NCBI GenBank assembly: GCA_030601885.1
Contig: JAUWAU010000043.1
Coordinates: 1-47,423 of the forward strand
Direction of reading: 5' to 3'
Length of the DNA: 47,423 nucleotides
Source of the DNA: Armatimonadota bacterium
GTDB lineage: Bacteria > Armatimonadota > Zipacnadia > JAUWAU01
Below are positions 23,255-32,595 of the stretch, in pieces. Every line of letters starts with the position of its first letter. Position 1 is the first letter of the stretch. The notes beneath the pieces were generated by a model, which saw only the letters and a list, made by a program, of their open reading frames with translations, made no database searches and was not told where the DNA came from. The translations under genes and the position numbers were made by a program.

Positions 23255-26200
23255 TTAGGTCGCCGCCGCCACAGCCTCGCCCCGCACTATCGCTTCCCCT
23301 AGATTCCCGTATTCGGCCTTCTGGGTGGGTGGCACGGTGCGCCAGATGAGGAACTGCTTTCGGATCGCGGCGAGGAAAAGGGAGTTCGTCTTCACCCACG
23401 AGCTGATGTCGCCGGCTTCCCGCGTGAGGCGGAGGCTGATCTCGGAGACCTCCTGCTCGCCGGTTGGGGTCACATGCACCTCGAAGCTCTGGCTGACGCC
23501 GAGGTCGTAGGGCGCCAGCCACATCCGCAGCTTCACCGCGGAGCCGGTGCCCAGGGGCGTTTCGACGGGCTCCATGCGAACGTTCTCCGCCAGAAAGTCG
23601 CCGCCGGCGTAGCCGACGAACTCGTCGAACCACTCCGTGAGGAATGCGCATACGGCAATCGCATCACGACCCGTGAACGTGAACGGCAGCTTCATCGTTA
23701 TGATGTCGCCCTCGGGCTCGGGCACGCGCCACTTGCGCTCCATGCCCGGAGTGGCGATCTCCGCCGCCTTCTTCGACGGATACAAGGTGGACGCAATCAC
23801 AACGCCCATCACGACCATGGTGACGCCGATGGCCGAGAGCGACGAGTAGTTCAGCTCGATGCCCGTCCCGGCGGCGCCGATGATCTTGGCCACGATCTGC
23901 CCCAACAGATACCCGATGATCGCCCCGATGTTGGCAAACACGCTCGCCTCGGCCAGGAAAAGCATGGACACGTGTATGGGCGCGAGCCCCACCGAGCTGT
24001 AGATCCCGATCTCGCGCGTGCGCTCATACACCGACCCGAGCATCGTGTTCAGCACGATCAGCGCCGCGATCAGAATCGGGATCGCCAGGTTCTGCAGCCC
24101 GGAGAACGAGGTGAGGCCGACGGAGCTATACAGATACGTCCGGTCATCGATCCCGGCGTACAGGCTCAGGGCATAGCGCTTCATGAACCGCTCGACCTGG
24201 TCCTGGACGCTGATGTCGGACAGGTACCGGATGGCGACGGAGCGGACGGTGCCGTTCAGGCGCATGATGGTCTCGTACGGCAGTATGGCCAGGGAGTAGG
24301 GCGGGAAGTGCCGGTAATCCTGCAGCAGGGAGGCGGTTCCCTGGGTGCCGATCTGAAAGCGCTGCGCCGCCTGGCGCTTGATCTCCTCGATCACCTCGGG
24401 CCGCAACTGGGCGTAGTTGACCGGCGAGAGCGGCTCCCCGTCCAGGTCGAGCAGCCGGCGGAAGTCGCTCTCGCGCAGCAACCCGATGACGCGGAACACG
24501 CTGCCGAAGATCCTCACCTCCGCCCGGCCCACGTCGGACGGTGCGATGCCCAGCTTCGCGGCGATCGATTCGGGCAGTACGCAGGCGTCCTTTTCGTCGG
24601 GCGAAAACCAGCGGCCCGACAGGAGCGCCCTTTCGATGCCGGTGATGTATCGCTCCTCGGCCGAGAGCCCCAGGAGGACGTTCGCGGCGTAGACCTTGCT
24701 GGGATCGGCGCCGGAGATGATGTCGAAGAACGACTCCTTCTCGATGTCGGGCGATGAGAGCCAGGCTCGAGGCGCGACGTGTCCGGTATCGGCGACCTCG
24801 TTCTTGATGATGGCCGGGACTTGCTCCTTGAGCGGCATCCACGACCGATCGCGGATCATGATGCCCGGATAGGTGGGCGCGTACGAGAGTCGGATCTTGT
24901 TGTCGCGCAGATAGGAGCGGACGGAGGTGAACGACAGCACCGTAAAGGTGAGCAGCACGAGGGTGATGCAGGTGAGGGTGGTCCTCGTCTTACGGCGGCG
25001 CATGTTGGCGATGCCCAGCGTGAACGCGGCCCCCGCCGCCGACCAGCGGCTCACGTCGGCCGTGTGCGTGCCGCTCTCCGCGCGCTTGATCGCCTTCAGC
25101 GTCTCGTTGAACTTCGAGGTGACAATGGCGATGACGATGACGGCCAGCGCCATGATGACGAAGGCGAGCAGGATGATGAGCGGGTTGAGCCGCGGCAGGC
25201 GGAAGGCGGGGTGCACGAGGTAGAGCACGAAGAACATGACGGCGAAGACGAGGAAGATGACGGCGATGCGGCGGTTGATCTTGACGTCCGGTATGGCGAA
25301 GAGCAGGCGCTCCCCGAAGTAGGCGAACGGCAGCAGCAGGCCCAGGTAGAAGAGCACGCCCTTGACCACATCGGTGGCGGTGTTCTGGACATCCGGGTAG
25401 GCGCGGGATTCATAGGCCCAGGCGTGACGGGCGAACGAGATGCAGGCGTCGTACCGCCGCATGGCAAGGGCCCGGCGACTCTCCGCCAGCGCGCGAGCCG
25501 AGAGCGCATGCAGCGTGTCCAGGCGCTGGTTGCGAATGCCACGCTCGCGCAGCTCGGACATACGCCACTCGTCCAGCGTCCACATGTCATGCGCCGCCTG
25601 ATAAGGCGTGTACGGAATGCTGGGCGTCTCGTCGGCGTCGAATCCGTACCCCTCGGCGCGGGGCCGTTCGATGAGGCTGCCGGGCTCCAGCGTCGCATCC
25701 GCATGCTGCCCTATGCCCGCCCCGGGGGCATTTGTCAGCACCATGCGCAGGCCGATCAGACCCATGCCCATGGCGATCTGCACCCGCAGATCGGGCATCG
25801 AGTACACCACGGCGCAGGGCTCGATGTATGAGGGGAACTCGGCCGCCTCGGTGGCCACCTGCGGCAGCGAGTAGCCATAACTGCGTGGCTCGCTGAAGTC
25901 CTCCGCATCGAACACGAAGAGCTGCTCGAGTACCTCGAAATACCTTTCGTCAACCAGGTCGAATATCGACGTGGCGGCGCACGGAAACACTATCACCGGC
26001 CGCTTCAGCCCGGCGCGGCCATACACTTCACGCGGATACCGCACCTCGCCCTCCGGTCCCAGATCCGGCGCGTACACGATATCACCCGTCACCGACTCTA
26101 TGCCGTATGCCTCCAACCGGGCCGCCCGGTCGATCATCTCGCCTCGCAGCACGAATGTGCTGTCCTCGGCAGCCATGTCCCAGATCTCCGTGTGCACGCC

Positions 26201-28078
26201 CATCATCATCTTGTACTGGCCCTGCACCAGCACCAGCGCGTGGGGAACGGGGGTGCTGGGCAGAAAGCTCTTCTTGCGCTGGAACTCAAGTACGCTGCCG
26301 CGAACGTCCTTGAGCTCGTCCAGCTTCTTCAGAGCCCGTACGCGCTTAAGCGCCTGCTCCTCGTGCGTGGCGTCGTTCAGGAACTCGTGGATCAGGCACA
26401 CGAGCATACGCACCTGGTGGTGGAGGTTGTCGATGCTCAAGTGCGAGAGCGTGTCCAGCGGCGTGTCCGTCAGCACTCGCGCGTCACCCACGGTGGCGAA
26501 GACGATGCCCGCGCGCCCGCCGCGGATGGCCATTTCGGAATCGAACGCGATCTTGTCGGGGAAGTGCGTGTGCCACTCGCGACCCTTCACCGGATTGATG
26601 CCGTCAAGGAACACTCTGGCAGGATCGATGCCGAGGGCCGGGCCGATGGCGTTGGCGTACTCGACCATGCGCTTGCCGATGGGCGAGTAGAAGCGCATGA
26701 GGTGCTCCTGAGCGTAGTACCAGCCGATCTGGAAGACGCCGAAGATCCGGCTCTTGCTGCTCAGATCGATGCTCATCAGCAAGCTGACGTGGTCAAACTT
26801 CAGCAGTCGCTCGTGGAGGCGGATATCGTCCTCGAGTCGCGCTATCTCGTATCGGAGCCGATCCATCTTCTCCGGCCGCTGTGACGCCCGGGCCACCAGC
26901 CCGGCGCCCAGTCGTGCCGCGCCCCCAACGCCTCGCCCGGAGGCTGCACGCGAGAGCTTGTTCAACTCCGCCTGCAGCTCCGCCAGCTCCCTTTTGAGGC
27001 GCTTGAGCGTGTCGAGCTGCTCTTTGGGCTTTCGCGGCTCCTTGCCCAGCACGTGGATGAACTCGCGAGCGCCGGCGAGGGCCTGAAAATGGCCGCTGGT
27101 TGCCACGAAGATGACGGAGCGGGCGGGAGGTTTGGCCACCAACGACTCGGCCACCTGGAAAAGCGCAGCGATGCCCGCGGCGTTCTCCGCCCCCGGCGAC
27201 AGAGCCGGTACGGCGGAGATGGAGTCGTAGTAGGCCTGGATGATCATGGCCTCGCGGGCAAGCTCCGGATGGCGGCCGGGGAGGAATCCGATGATGTTGA
27301 CCGGGTGCTTCTCCTCCCACGGCATGCTGCACTCGAGCACGCAGCGCAGCTCCGCCTCTGCCGCCCGGCGTGAGCTGCCCGTGGCGAGCGCCCGCATGCG
27401 CGCGAGCTCCGCCCGCAGCGCCATAGCGCTCTCCCCGTCAATCCAGAACCGCGGGACGTTCAGCGGAATCCGCAGGAACTTCTGCTCGGCCTCGGCGCGC
27501 ACCGTGTCCTCCGGCTCGGCGAATATCACCGCGGCCGCCCCCAGCAGGGGCGCGTTCAGCCAATTCAGGCCGGTGTTGAAGTCCATAAGGACGATGCTGT
27601 CTTTGACGTCCTTGTAGTTGAAGTCTTTCAGCCGGCCTCTGCCCGCGTAGATCAAGTTCCCCGATATGCCTCCGGGCGGCAGGTGCGATGTGCGCACCAG
27701 GCTGGGCCACATTGCGCTGAGCCGATACGATGTCGCCATCTGCCAGCCATCGCCATCCCCGTCGGCAGGCGCCAGCAGCGTGATGGTGGCGCCCTCGTCG
27801 ATGGCCATTGGCAGGTCATACTCCTGGCGCCAGATCTCCTCGATCCCGATTTGCCGGAGACGCGCTGCGACCCAGTCGCCCGCCTGCTCGCAGCCCGGGT
27901 AGCCGGTGACGCGGGTGCCGAAGCTCTGCAGTGCCAGTATGTCGTCCGCCATGGCCGATGGCGCGACGCTTCCGGCCAGTTCGGCATAGTTGACGGCGGC
28001 CGCCACGGCGCCGGCGGCAACGCACAGGATCACGGCAGCCACTGCGAGCGTCCGCGTCGTGGTGGTCATGTTGTCCAC
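23255..28078 (-). CDS. Giant fusion: M28-peptidase-like domain plus FtsX/MacB-type permease
   Basis: A 1607-residue protein. After a signal/anchor (~8-30), residues ~40-340 resemble an M28 aminopeptidase with an inserted PA-like domain (~95-240), but the metal motifs are altered: AYYDS (282-286) where active enzymes have AHYDS, PGAEN for PGADDN, and SGHFQALAG (328-336) where a catalytic Glu-Glu is expected. A coiled coil (~345-425) and a long extracytoplasmic region follow. Membrane helices begin near ~915, and the C-terminal ~600 residues are an FtsX/MacB-like permease (YERTREIGIYSSVGLAPIHV coupling segment, ~1345-1365). No ABC ATPase is adjacent. GTG at 28078 or ATG at 28069 could be the start. 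Confidence 0.85.
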   Translation of the reverse strand: MDNMTTTTRTLAVAAVILCVAAGAVAAAVNYAELAGSVAPSAMADDILALQSFGTRVTGYPGCEQAGDWVAARLRQIGIEEIWRQEYDLPMAIDEGATITLLAPADGDGDGWQMATSYRLSAMWPSLVRTSHLPPGGISGNLIYAGRGRLKDFNYKDVKDSIVLMDFNTGLNWLNAPLLGAAAVIFAEPEDTVRAEAEQKFLRIPLNVPRFWIDGESAMALRAELARMRALATGSSRRAAEAELRCVLECSMPWEEKHPVNIIGFLPGRHPELAREAMIIQAYYDSISAVPALSPGAENAAGIAALFQVAESLVAKPPARSVIFVATSGHFQALAGAREFIHVLGKEPRKPKEQLDTLKRLKRELAELQAELNKLSRAASGRGVGGAARLGAGLVARASQRPEKMDRLRYEIARLEDDIRLHERLLKFDHVSLLMSIDLSSKSRIFGVFQIGWYYAQEHLMRFYSPIGKRMVEYANAIGPALGIDPARVFLDGINPVKGREWHTHFPDKIAFDSEMAIRGGRAGIVFATVGDARVLTDTPLDTLSHLSIDNLHHQVRMLVCLIHEFLNDATHEEQALKRVRALKKLDELKDVRGSVLEFQRKKSFLPSTPVPHALVLVQGQYKMMMGVHTEIWDMAAEDSTFVLRGEMIDRAARLEAYGIESVTGDIVYAPDLGPEGEVRYPREVYGRAGLKRPVIVFPCAATSIFDLVDERYFEVLEQLFVFDAEDFSEPRSYGYSLPQVATEAAEFPSYIEPCAVVYSMPDLRVQIAMGMGLIGLRMVLTNAPGAGIGQHADATLEPGSLIERPRAEGYGFDADETPSIPYTPYQAAHDMWTLDEWRMSELRERGIRNQRLDTLHALSARALAESRRALAMRRYDACISFARHAWAYESRAYPDVQNTATDVVKGVLFYLGLLLPFAYFGERLLFAIPDVKINRRIAVIFLVFAVMFFVLYLVHPAFRLPRLNPLIILLAFVIMALAVIVIAIVTSKFNETLKAIKRAESGTHTADVSRWSAAGAAFTLGIANMRRRKTRTTLTCITLVLLTFTVLSFTSVRSYLRDNKIRLSYAPTYPGIMIRDRSWMPLKEQVPAIIKNEVADTGHVAPRAWLSSPDIEKESFFDIISGADPSKVYAANVLLGLSAEERYITGIERALLSGRWFSPDEKDACVLPESIAAKLGIAPSDVGRAEVRIFGSVFRVIGLLRESDFRRLLDLDGEPLSPVNYAQLRPEVIEEIKRQAAQRFQIGTQGTASLLQDYRHFPPYSLAILPYETIMRLNGTVRSVAIRYLSDISVQDQVERFMKRYALSLYAGIDDRTYLYSSVGLTSFSGLQNLAIPILIAALIVLNTMLGSVYERTREIGIYSSVGLAPIHVSMLFLAEASVFANIGAIIGYLLGQIVAKIIGAAGTGIELNYSSLSAIGVTMVVMGVVIASTLYPSKKAAEIATPGMERKWRVPEPEGDIITMKLPFTFTGRDAIAVCAFLTEWFDEFVGYAGGDFLAENVRMEPVETPLGTGSAVKLRMWLAPYDLGVSQSFEVHVTPTGEQEVSEISLRLTREAGDISSWVKTNSLFLAAIRKQFLIWRTVPPTQKAEYGNLGEAIVRGEAVAAAT

Positions 28079-28115
28079 TTGCTCCTCAGACGCAGAGAGC
28101 GGGGGAGCGCAGAGC

Positions 28116-28126
28116 GTCGCCCCTAC
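28116..28126. repeat. Partial GTCGCCCCTAC repeat
   Basis: Eleven bases identical to the right arm of the 41396-41424 hairpin, in the 102-bp gap between the fusion gene and the AlkP-superfamily gene. The left arm is absent. Confidence 0.3.
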
Positions 28127-28180
28127 GGAGACGGCCCGTAGGCCAGCTCCGCCGCCGGCTCCCGTGCTTGCTCCTTCGCG

Positions 28181-30079
28181 TCATCGTCGCCGCGTTCCTC
28201 TTATCCGGCGTTGCTTTTGGAGCCTGGCGGGCCGGTCGGGCTGCTCGAGGGCCTGGTAGATCACTGCACCCTCGCACTGGGTCGGTACGGGGATGCCGAG
28301 CAAGTAGCACGCCGTGGGAACGATATCTACCAGCCACACAGTGCGAGAGAGCGTCTGGCCTGCCTTGATGCCGGGGCCGTGCATGATCAGCAGCCCGCGC
28401 ATGGAGCCGTCGCCGTGCTCCACTGTCGAGAGCTGCTGGCCGTGGCAGCCTCCGGTTGCGCCCCCGAACCGAGGCCCGATGCCGTAGATCACATCGCCGA
28501 CCATGTCGCCGTGGAGCCCGATCATGCGCGCGTCCTCTTTGCGCAGGGCCAGGCGCACGGGCCGCTGGCCGGTCTCCGGGTCCTCGTAATCGAGCAGCAC
28601 ACGGATAACCTCGTCCCTTACTTGCTCGTATTCCTCTCCCGGCGCCACGATGCCGTCCGGATCGCGCCCCTTGAGATTCACGTACACATACACCGAGCGT
28701 TGACATACGGCGCGCGTCTTCGTCCAGTCGATGACGCGATCGCCCGTCTCCGGGTCCTCCTGCACCGCTGTCAGCCCGGCATCGGTGAGCGCTCTCTGGG
28801 CATTGAACGTCGCCTCCACGGGCACCGCACCATGGTCCGAGGTAATGACCGTGAGCACGTCCGCGCCCGCCGCCGCGAGAATCCGGCCGATCAAGGCGTC
28901 GAGCGATGCGTAGAAGCGGGCCTCGGCCGCCTGGTGGCGGGCCCGCTCCTTTGGGTCGGCGCAGGTAATCGGATCGGTCTCGTTGAGATATGCGTGATAG
29001 GCCCAATCGGGAGAATGGGCGTGCATAAAGAAGCAGTCCCACGGCTTCGTGCTCAGCAGCCACTCGGCACACTCGGCGTACCACGCATTCTGCCACTCAA
29101 CGACCTCCGAGAATGTGTCCACATCGATCCACTCCAGTGCGAGCTGCTGCATGGGCAGATGCGGGATCGGCATCCCCTCCTGCCACGGTATCTGGCGGGC
29201 GATCTCGGGCGGCCGCGACCAGCCGTCCACCTGGCAGATCGGGGTGAAGTACAGCCGGAGCTGCTCCGCGTCGTCCGACAACTCGATGAGCTTGCCGCGG
29301 AACACGCCCTCCTTGAGGCCGTCCACGGTCTCAAAGCACTCGCGGATCAGCTCGCTCCACTCGCCGCGGCGCATCCGGGCGATCACGCCCTCGGCCGTCT
29401 TCCGCTTCGCCACCAGAGCCGTTTCGTAGCCGTGCCTGCTTTTGGTTACCAGCAGCCACCAGTTCTTCTCGTCCACTACCTCGTGAAGGGCGTCGCGGAA
29501 CTGGAGTGAGATGGGCGCTTCGAGCGCATCGTCCAGGCCACCGATGCCCTCCCAGCCCGTGGCAGGCTCGAGCTCGATGACGCTGGCGAGCGGGTATTCC
29601 TCGGTGGCGAAGAGCTGGTCCTCGGCGATGGACACCTGATGGCCGAAGCCGGAGCCGAAGCGCCACTCGTTGACGGACAGGCCCGCCCCGCCGATCTGGA
29701 TGCCGTTATGCGTGGGCGGCCAGGAGGAGGGGTAGTTCAGCACGATCGGCTTCTTGCCGCCGCGCTCGGCCGCGTCCCAGAGGTACTCCGCCCGGCAATC
29801 ATCGGTGCTGAAGCCCTGATGGATCTTGTCCAACGGGTCGCCGGGATTGTGAACGTTGAAGCACGTGATGCCATGCGTACCGGGCCAGGCTCCGGTGACG
29901 ATGCTCGTCCAGTTCGGTGGGGTGATGGTGGGGTGCGGAACGAGGCAGTTCTCCGCATAGACGCCCTCGGCAAGGAGCCGGGCGAATGTAGGCAACTGCC
30001 CGCTCTCGACGAGCCGAAGGATCCGGTGTGGGATAGGCGCATCGAGGCCAATCAAGACGAGTTTCCTTGGTCTGGGCAT
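28181..30079 (-). CDS. AlkP-superfamily phosphohydrolase/phosphodiesterase (COG3379-like)
   Basis: A 632-residue cytosolic protein from the ATG at 30079, with GAGGTCG 7 nt upstream. The alkaline-phosphatase/nucleotide-pyrophosphatase core is visible: LVLIGLDAP with metal ligand Asp13, the nucleophile region PTITPPNWTSIVTG (candidate Thr53) followed by PGTHGI, DWAYHAYL and ITSDHGAVP with metal-binding Asp/His, and a late GCHGQQL..EHGDGSMRG segment providing the last His. The family hydrolyses or transfers phosphoesters, and some members add phosphoglycerol-type groups. Substrate unknown. No signal peptide is seen. Confidence 0.85.
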   Translation of the reverse strand: MPRPRKLVLIGLDAPIPHRILRLVESGQLPTFARLLAEGVYAENCLVPHPTITPPNWTSIVTGAWPGTHGITCFNVHNPGDPLDKIHQGFSTDDCRAEYLWDAAERGGKKPIVLNYPSSWPPTHNGIQIGGAGLSVNEWRFGSGFGHQVSIAEDQLFATEEYPLASVIELEPATGWEGIGGLDDALEAPISLQFRDALHEVVDEKNWWLLVTKSRHGYETALVAKRKTAEGVIARMRRGEWSELIRECFETVDGLKEGVFRGKLIELSDDAEQLRLYFTPICQVDGWSRPPEIARQIPWQEGMPIPHLPMQQLALEWIDVDTFSEVVEWQNAWYAECAEWLLSTKPWDCFFMHAHSPDWAYHAYLNETDPITCADPKERARHQAAEARFYASLDALIGRILAAAGADVLTVITSDHGAVPVEATFNAQRALTDAGLTAVQEDPETGDRVIDWTKTRAVCQRSVYVYVNLKGRDPDGIVAPGEEYEQVRDEVIRVLLDYEDPETGQRPVRLALRKEDARMIGLHGDMVGDVIYGIGPRFGGATGGCHGQQLSTVEHGDGSMRGLLIMHGPGIKAGQTLSRTVWLVDIVPTACYLLGIPVPTQCEGAVIYQALEQPDRPARLQKQRRIRGTRRR

Positions 30080-30226
30080 GTTCGCGACCTCACTGATGGT
30101 ACTTCGAATCAAGGCGTTCCCGCGGTCCGTGGGCGCGCCTCCTCAGCCTCATACCGGGCGATCCACGTCCGGCACCCGGGGTTCGGAGAGCACCAGGCAT
30201 CGTCCCGCGAGCAATGGAGGACAGGA

Positions 30227-30856
30227 CTATTCCGTCTGGGTCAGTTTGAGGTACTCCAGCGCGACGACGGTGCTGGGGATATTGCACTGCGAGGCGATCT
30301 TGTCGAAAACGCGCGACATCTGCCGTTCGTGCGCCTCTTCATCCGCGACGCCCTGTGCCTTGAGCTTCTCCTCTGTCTCGCGAACCAGTTTCAAGACCTC
30401 TTGCAGATACCGCGCGAGGGCGCGCGGCGAGCGCTTTGCGGCCAGCTCGTGAAACTTCAGGGTGAGCGACTGGCGCAGTCCCTCCCAACTACTCATGGCC
30501 GCGCGCCTCGCCCTCAGCCGCTCCAGTGTGATCTGGGCCTCGGCGGCCTGGGCCTCCTCGCGCTGCTTGCGCTGCTCCCATGCCTCCGGAGTGTCGCCTT
30601 CGATTACGCGGCACTCCAGCCTTCTGCCTGCCACCTTCTCCAGTGTGGAGAGCACGAGGTGCCTGTGGCGGGTGGTCTCGAGGTGGCTTGCGAGCCCGGC
30701 CTTGTCCAGGGGGACCCCGAGCACGAGCATGTCACCATCCATGGCCAGGGGCTTCACGGCGGCGGCCGCCTGCCACAGCGAGGGGATGAGCTCGCCGCGG
30801 TGCAGTTCGTCGTTCACGGCTTTCCACAGCGCTTCGAGATCCTGTGTCTCTGCCAC
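30227..30856 (-). CDS. DnaA domain I-like protein without an ATPase domain
   Basis: A 209-residue protein. Residues ~5-85 (LEALWKAVNDELHRG, AVKPLAMDGDMLVLGVPLDKAGLA, VLSTLEKVAGRRLECRVI) follow the hydrophobic pattern of DnaA domain I, the self-association and helicase-loading module, including the LVLGVP strand. Residues ~90-145 form a Glu/Arg/Ala-rich coiled coil, and the C-terminus (~150-209) is helical, ending VFDKIASQCNIPSTVVALEYLKL. The AAA+ and DNA-binding domains of DnaA are absent and it is not a truncated dnaA. Role unknown; a protein-interaction adaptor is plausible. Confidence 0.6.
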   Translation of the reverse strand: MAETQDLEALWKAVNDELHRGELIPSLWQAAAAVKPLAMDGDMLVLGVPLDKAGLASHLETTRHRHLVLSTLEKVAGRRLECRVIEGDTPEAWEQRKQREEAQAAEAQITLERLRARRAAMSSWEGLRQSLTLKFHELAAKRSPRALARYLQEVLKLVRETEEKLKAQGVADEEAHERQMSRVFDKIASQCNIPSTVVALEYLKLTQTE

Positions 30857-30874
30857 CGGTAACCCCCCGGTAAG

Positions 30875-30910
30875 ACAGTGGTTGGTAGTCAGTGCTCAGC
30901 GGTCAGTCTA
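30875..30910. repeat. Diverged CAGTGGT-type repeat
   Basis: Reads CAGTGGTTGGTAGTCAGTG followed by CTCAGCGGTCAGTC, just upstream of the DnaA-domain-I-like gene and 60 bp from another partial unit (30974-30990) that encodes the end of the PhoD-like protein. Confidence 0.45.
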
Positions 30911-30970
30911 CGACCCGCCGTTGCCCAGTGTCAACTCCCGGCCCAGCCGTTGCCAGCCGGCCATGGGCCA

Positions 30971-32452
30971 TTAATCAGTGTCCACTGCCGTTGTGATCGT
31001 GTGCTCGAATACCACGTTGCCGTCTACGTCGTGATGGCGAAAGAGGCACGTCGGCACGCCGTCCACCTCCGTTACCGTGACGGAAAGGAAGCCCCCATTG
31101 ACCCGGTGGAAACGGTGATACGTCGGGTCCTCGCCCGGCGTGCCGCCGGCATGCTCATCGCTTGCCGGGCCGCAGGAGAATTCCCACAGGCCCGTCTCCG
31201 GGTGCACTGATGCATACTGCCAGTGCCGGTCGCCACAGACAACGAAGAAGTTGCGCAGGCCCTGGTCGCGCACCCAGCGCCGGAATTCGTCGCCCTCGGT
31301 GGCGAAGGCCGCGTTGGCGTGATTATCGCGCTTATTTGGCCGATCCGGTCCCACCATGGGCGTTGCGCTGACCATGATCCGGAAGGCGGCGTCGCTCGCC
31401 AGGATGCTCCGCTTGAGCCACTGCTTCTGCGCCTCGCCCCAGATCGTCTTCTCGGGGCCGTCGGGCATGTTGTTCGGGGAGCGGAAATCGCGCCCCTCGG
31501 GGAGCCAGATCTGCAATCCCTTTCCCCAGCGGAACGTCCGATGCGTCCTCTTGCTCATGGGCACTTGTTCCAGGAAGACGGCCTGCCCCTCGGCAAAGGT
31601 GAAGTCTCCCATCTTCTTCGTTGCCATGCCCGGCCAGCAGTCGTTGCACCACGTGTCGTGATCGTCCTTTATCCAGTAGCCGGGGACGGAGCGATGGAAC
31701 TGCACCAGCCGCGGCAGCGCGTACATGCGATGCCAATGGTGACGGGCAAGCTCCACCGATGTCGCTCGCGGCGGCTCGCCGTCGTAGTACACCGTATCGC
31801 CCGTAGCGACCAGGAACGATGGTGACAGCGCACCCATGGCGGGGTATATCTTGAAGCCCTTTGGGTCGTCCAGATGGCGATATAACTGACCCGTGATGAC
31901 TACGAAGGTGACCTCCGTCCACTCATTTGGACGGGGCGCGGTGACGAATCGACAGATCCGCTCTCGTCGTCGCACCTCGCCGGCTGGGTCGCGCGCCTCT
32001 ATCGCGTAGAAGTACTCCGTGTTCGGCTTCAGGTTCGTCAGGTGGAACTGCACGGTGAAGTCCGTCTCCGGCCCCACATTCACCCAGGGCGTCCGCCTCG
32101 CGCCCATCAGGTCAGGCGATGTGCCGATTATCAATCGCGCGCGCCCGGGCGTCCCGGCACAAGCGCCATCGAGATCATCCATCTGCACGTCTCCGGGCAG
32201 GAGCGGCGGTCCGCCGTCTTGCACTCGTGGCCCGGGGAAGCGGAAGCCTCCCCACCGCGCCTGCGGCTCCAGCGTCAGTCGCGCCCAGATGATGGCGGAG
32301 CGGGCGGTGACCTCGCCCACTTTGGTCCCCATAGCCTGGTACGGCGCTTCCGCCGCCGCGGGTGCCCGGGCCAAGCCCATCGCAGCCAGCAGTATCAGGC
32401 AGCCACATGCGCGACGCGGCCCGCTCTGAGTAATCCTCGCTGCCCGCTTCAT
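30971..32452 (-). CDS. Exported PhoD-like metallophosphatase
   Basis: A 493-residue protein from the ATG at 32452 (GGAGG 7 nt upstream) with a signal peptide (CGCLILLAAMGLA..APAAAEA). An N-terminal fibronectin-like domain (~35-165; VGEVTARSAIIWARL, LKPNTEYFYAIEARD) precedes the metallophosphatase core: ATGDTVYYD, IKDDHDTWCND and VCGDRHWQ correspond to the GD..Y.D, DDH and GD.H metal motifs of PhoD alkaline phosphatase/phosphodiesterases. These act on extracellular phosphoesters, often wall teichoic acids or phospholipids. Divergent from the heparinase-like gene, with a 143-bp gap. Confidence 0.88.
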   Translation of the reverse strand: MKRAARITQSGPRRACGCLILLAAMGLARAPAAAEAPYQAMGTKVGEVTARSAIIWARLTLEPQARWGGFRFPGPRVQDGGPPLLPGDVQMDDLDGACAGTPGRARLIIGTSPDLMGARRTPWVNVGPETDFTVQFHLTNLKPNTEYFYAIEARDPAGEVRRRERICRFVTAPRPNEWTEVTFVVITGQLYRHLDDPKGFKIYPAMGALSPSFLVATGDTVYYDGEPPRATSVELARHHWHRMYALPRLVQFHRSVPGYWIKDDHDTWCNDCWPGMATKKMGDFTFAEGQAVFLEQVPMSKRTHRTFRWGKGLQIWLPEGRDFRSPNNMPDGPEKTIWGEAQKQWLKRSILASDAAFRIMVSATPMVGPDRPNKRDNHANAAFATEGDEFRRWVRDQGLRNFFVVCGDRHWQYASVHPETGLWEFSCGPASDEHAGGTPGEDPTYHRFHRVNGGFLSVTVTEVDGVPTCLFRHHDVDGNVVFEHTITTAVDTD

Positions 32453-32595
32453 GGCGTAGCCTCCGTGTTTGGCCTCCGTTGTGGACGTTCCCGAAGGGCG
32501 CGTCACGCTGTTCGCGAATCGGACTGCGGTTCCCTCCTGGCGGGATCGGCAGGCAGTGGACTTGGCTGCGCCTCAGTGACGCCGCCCGTCTTCTT

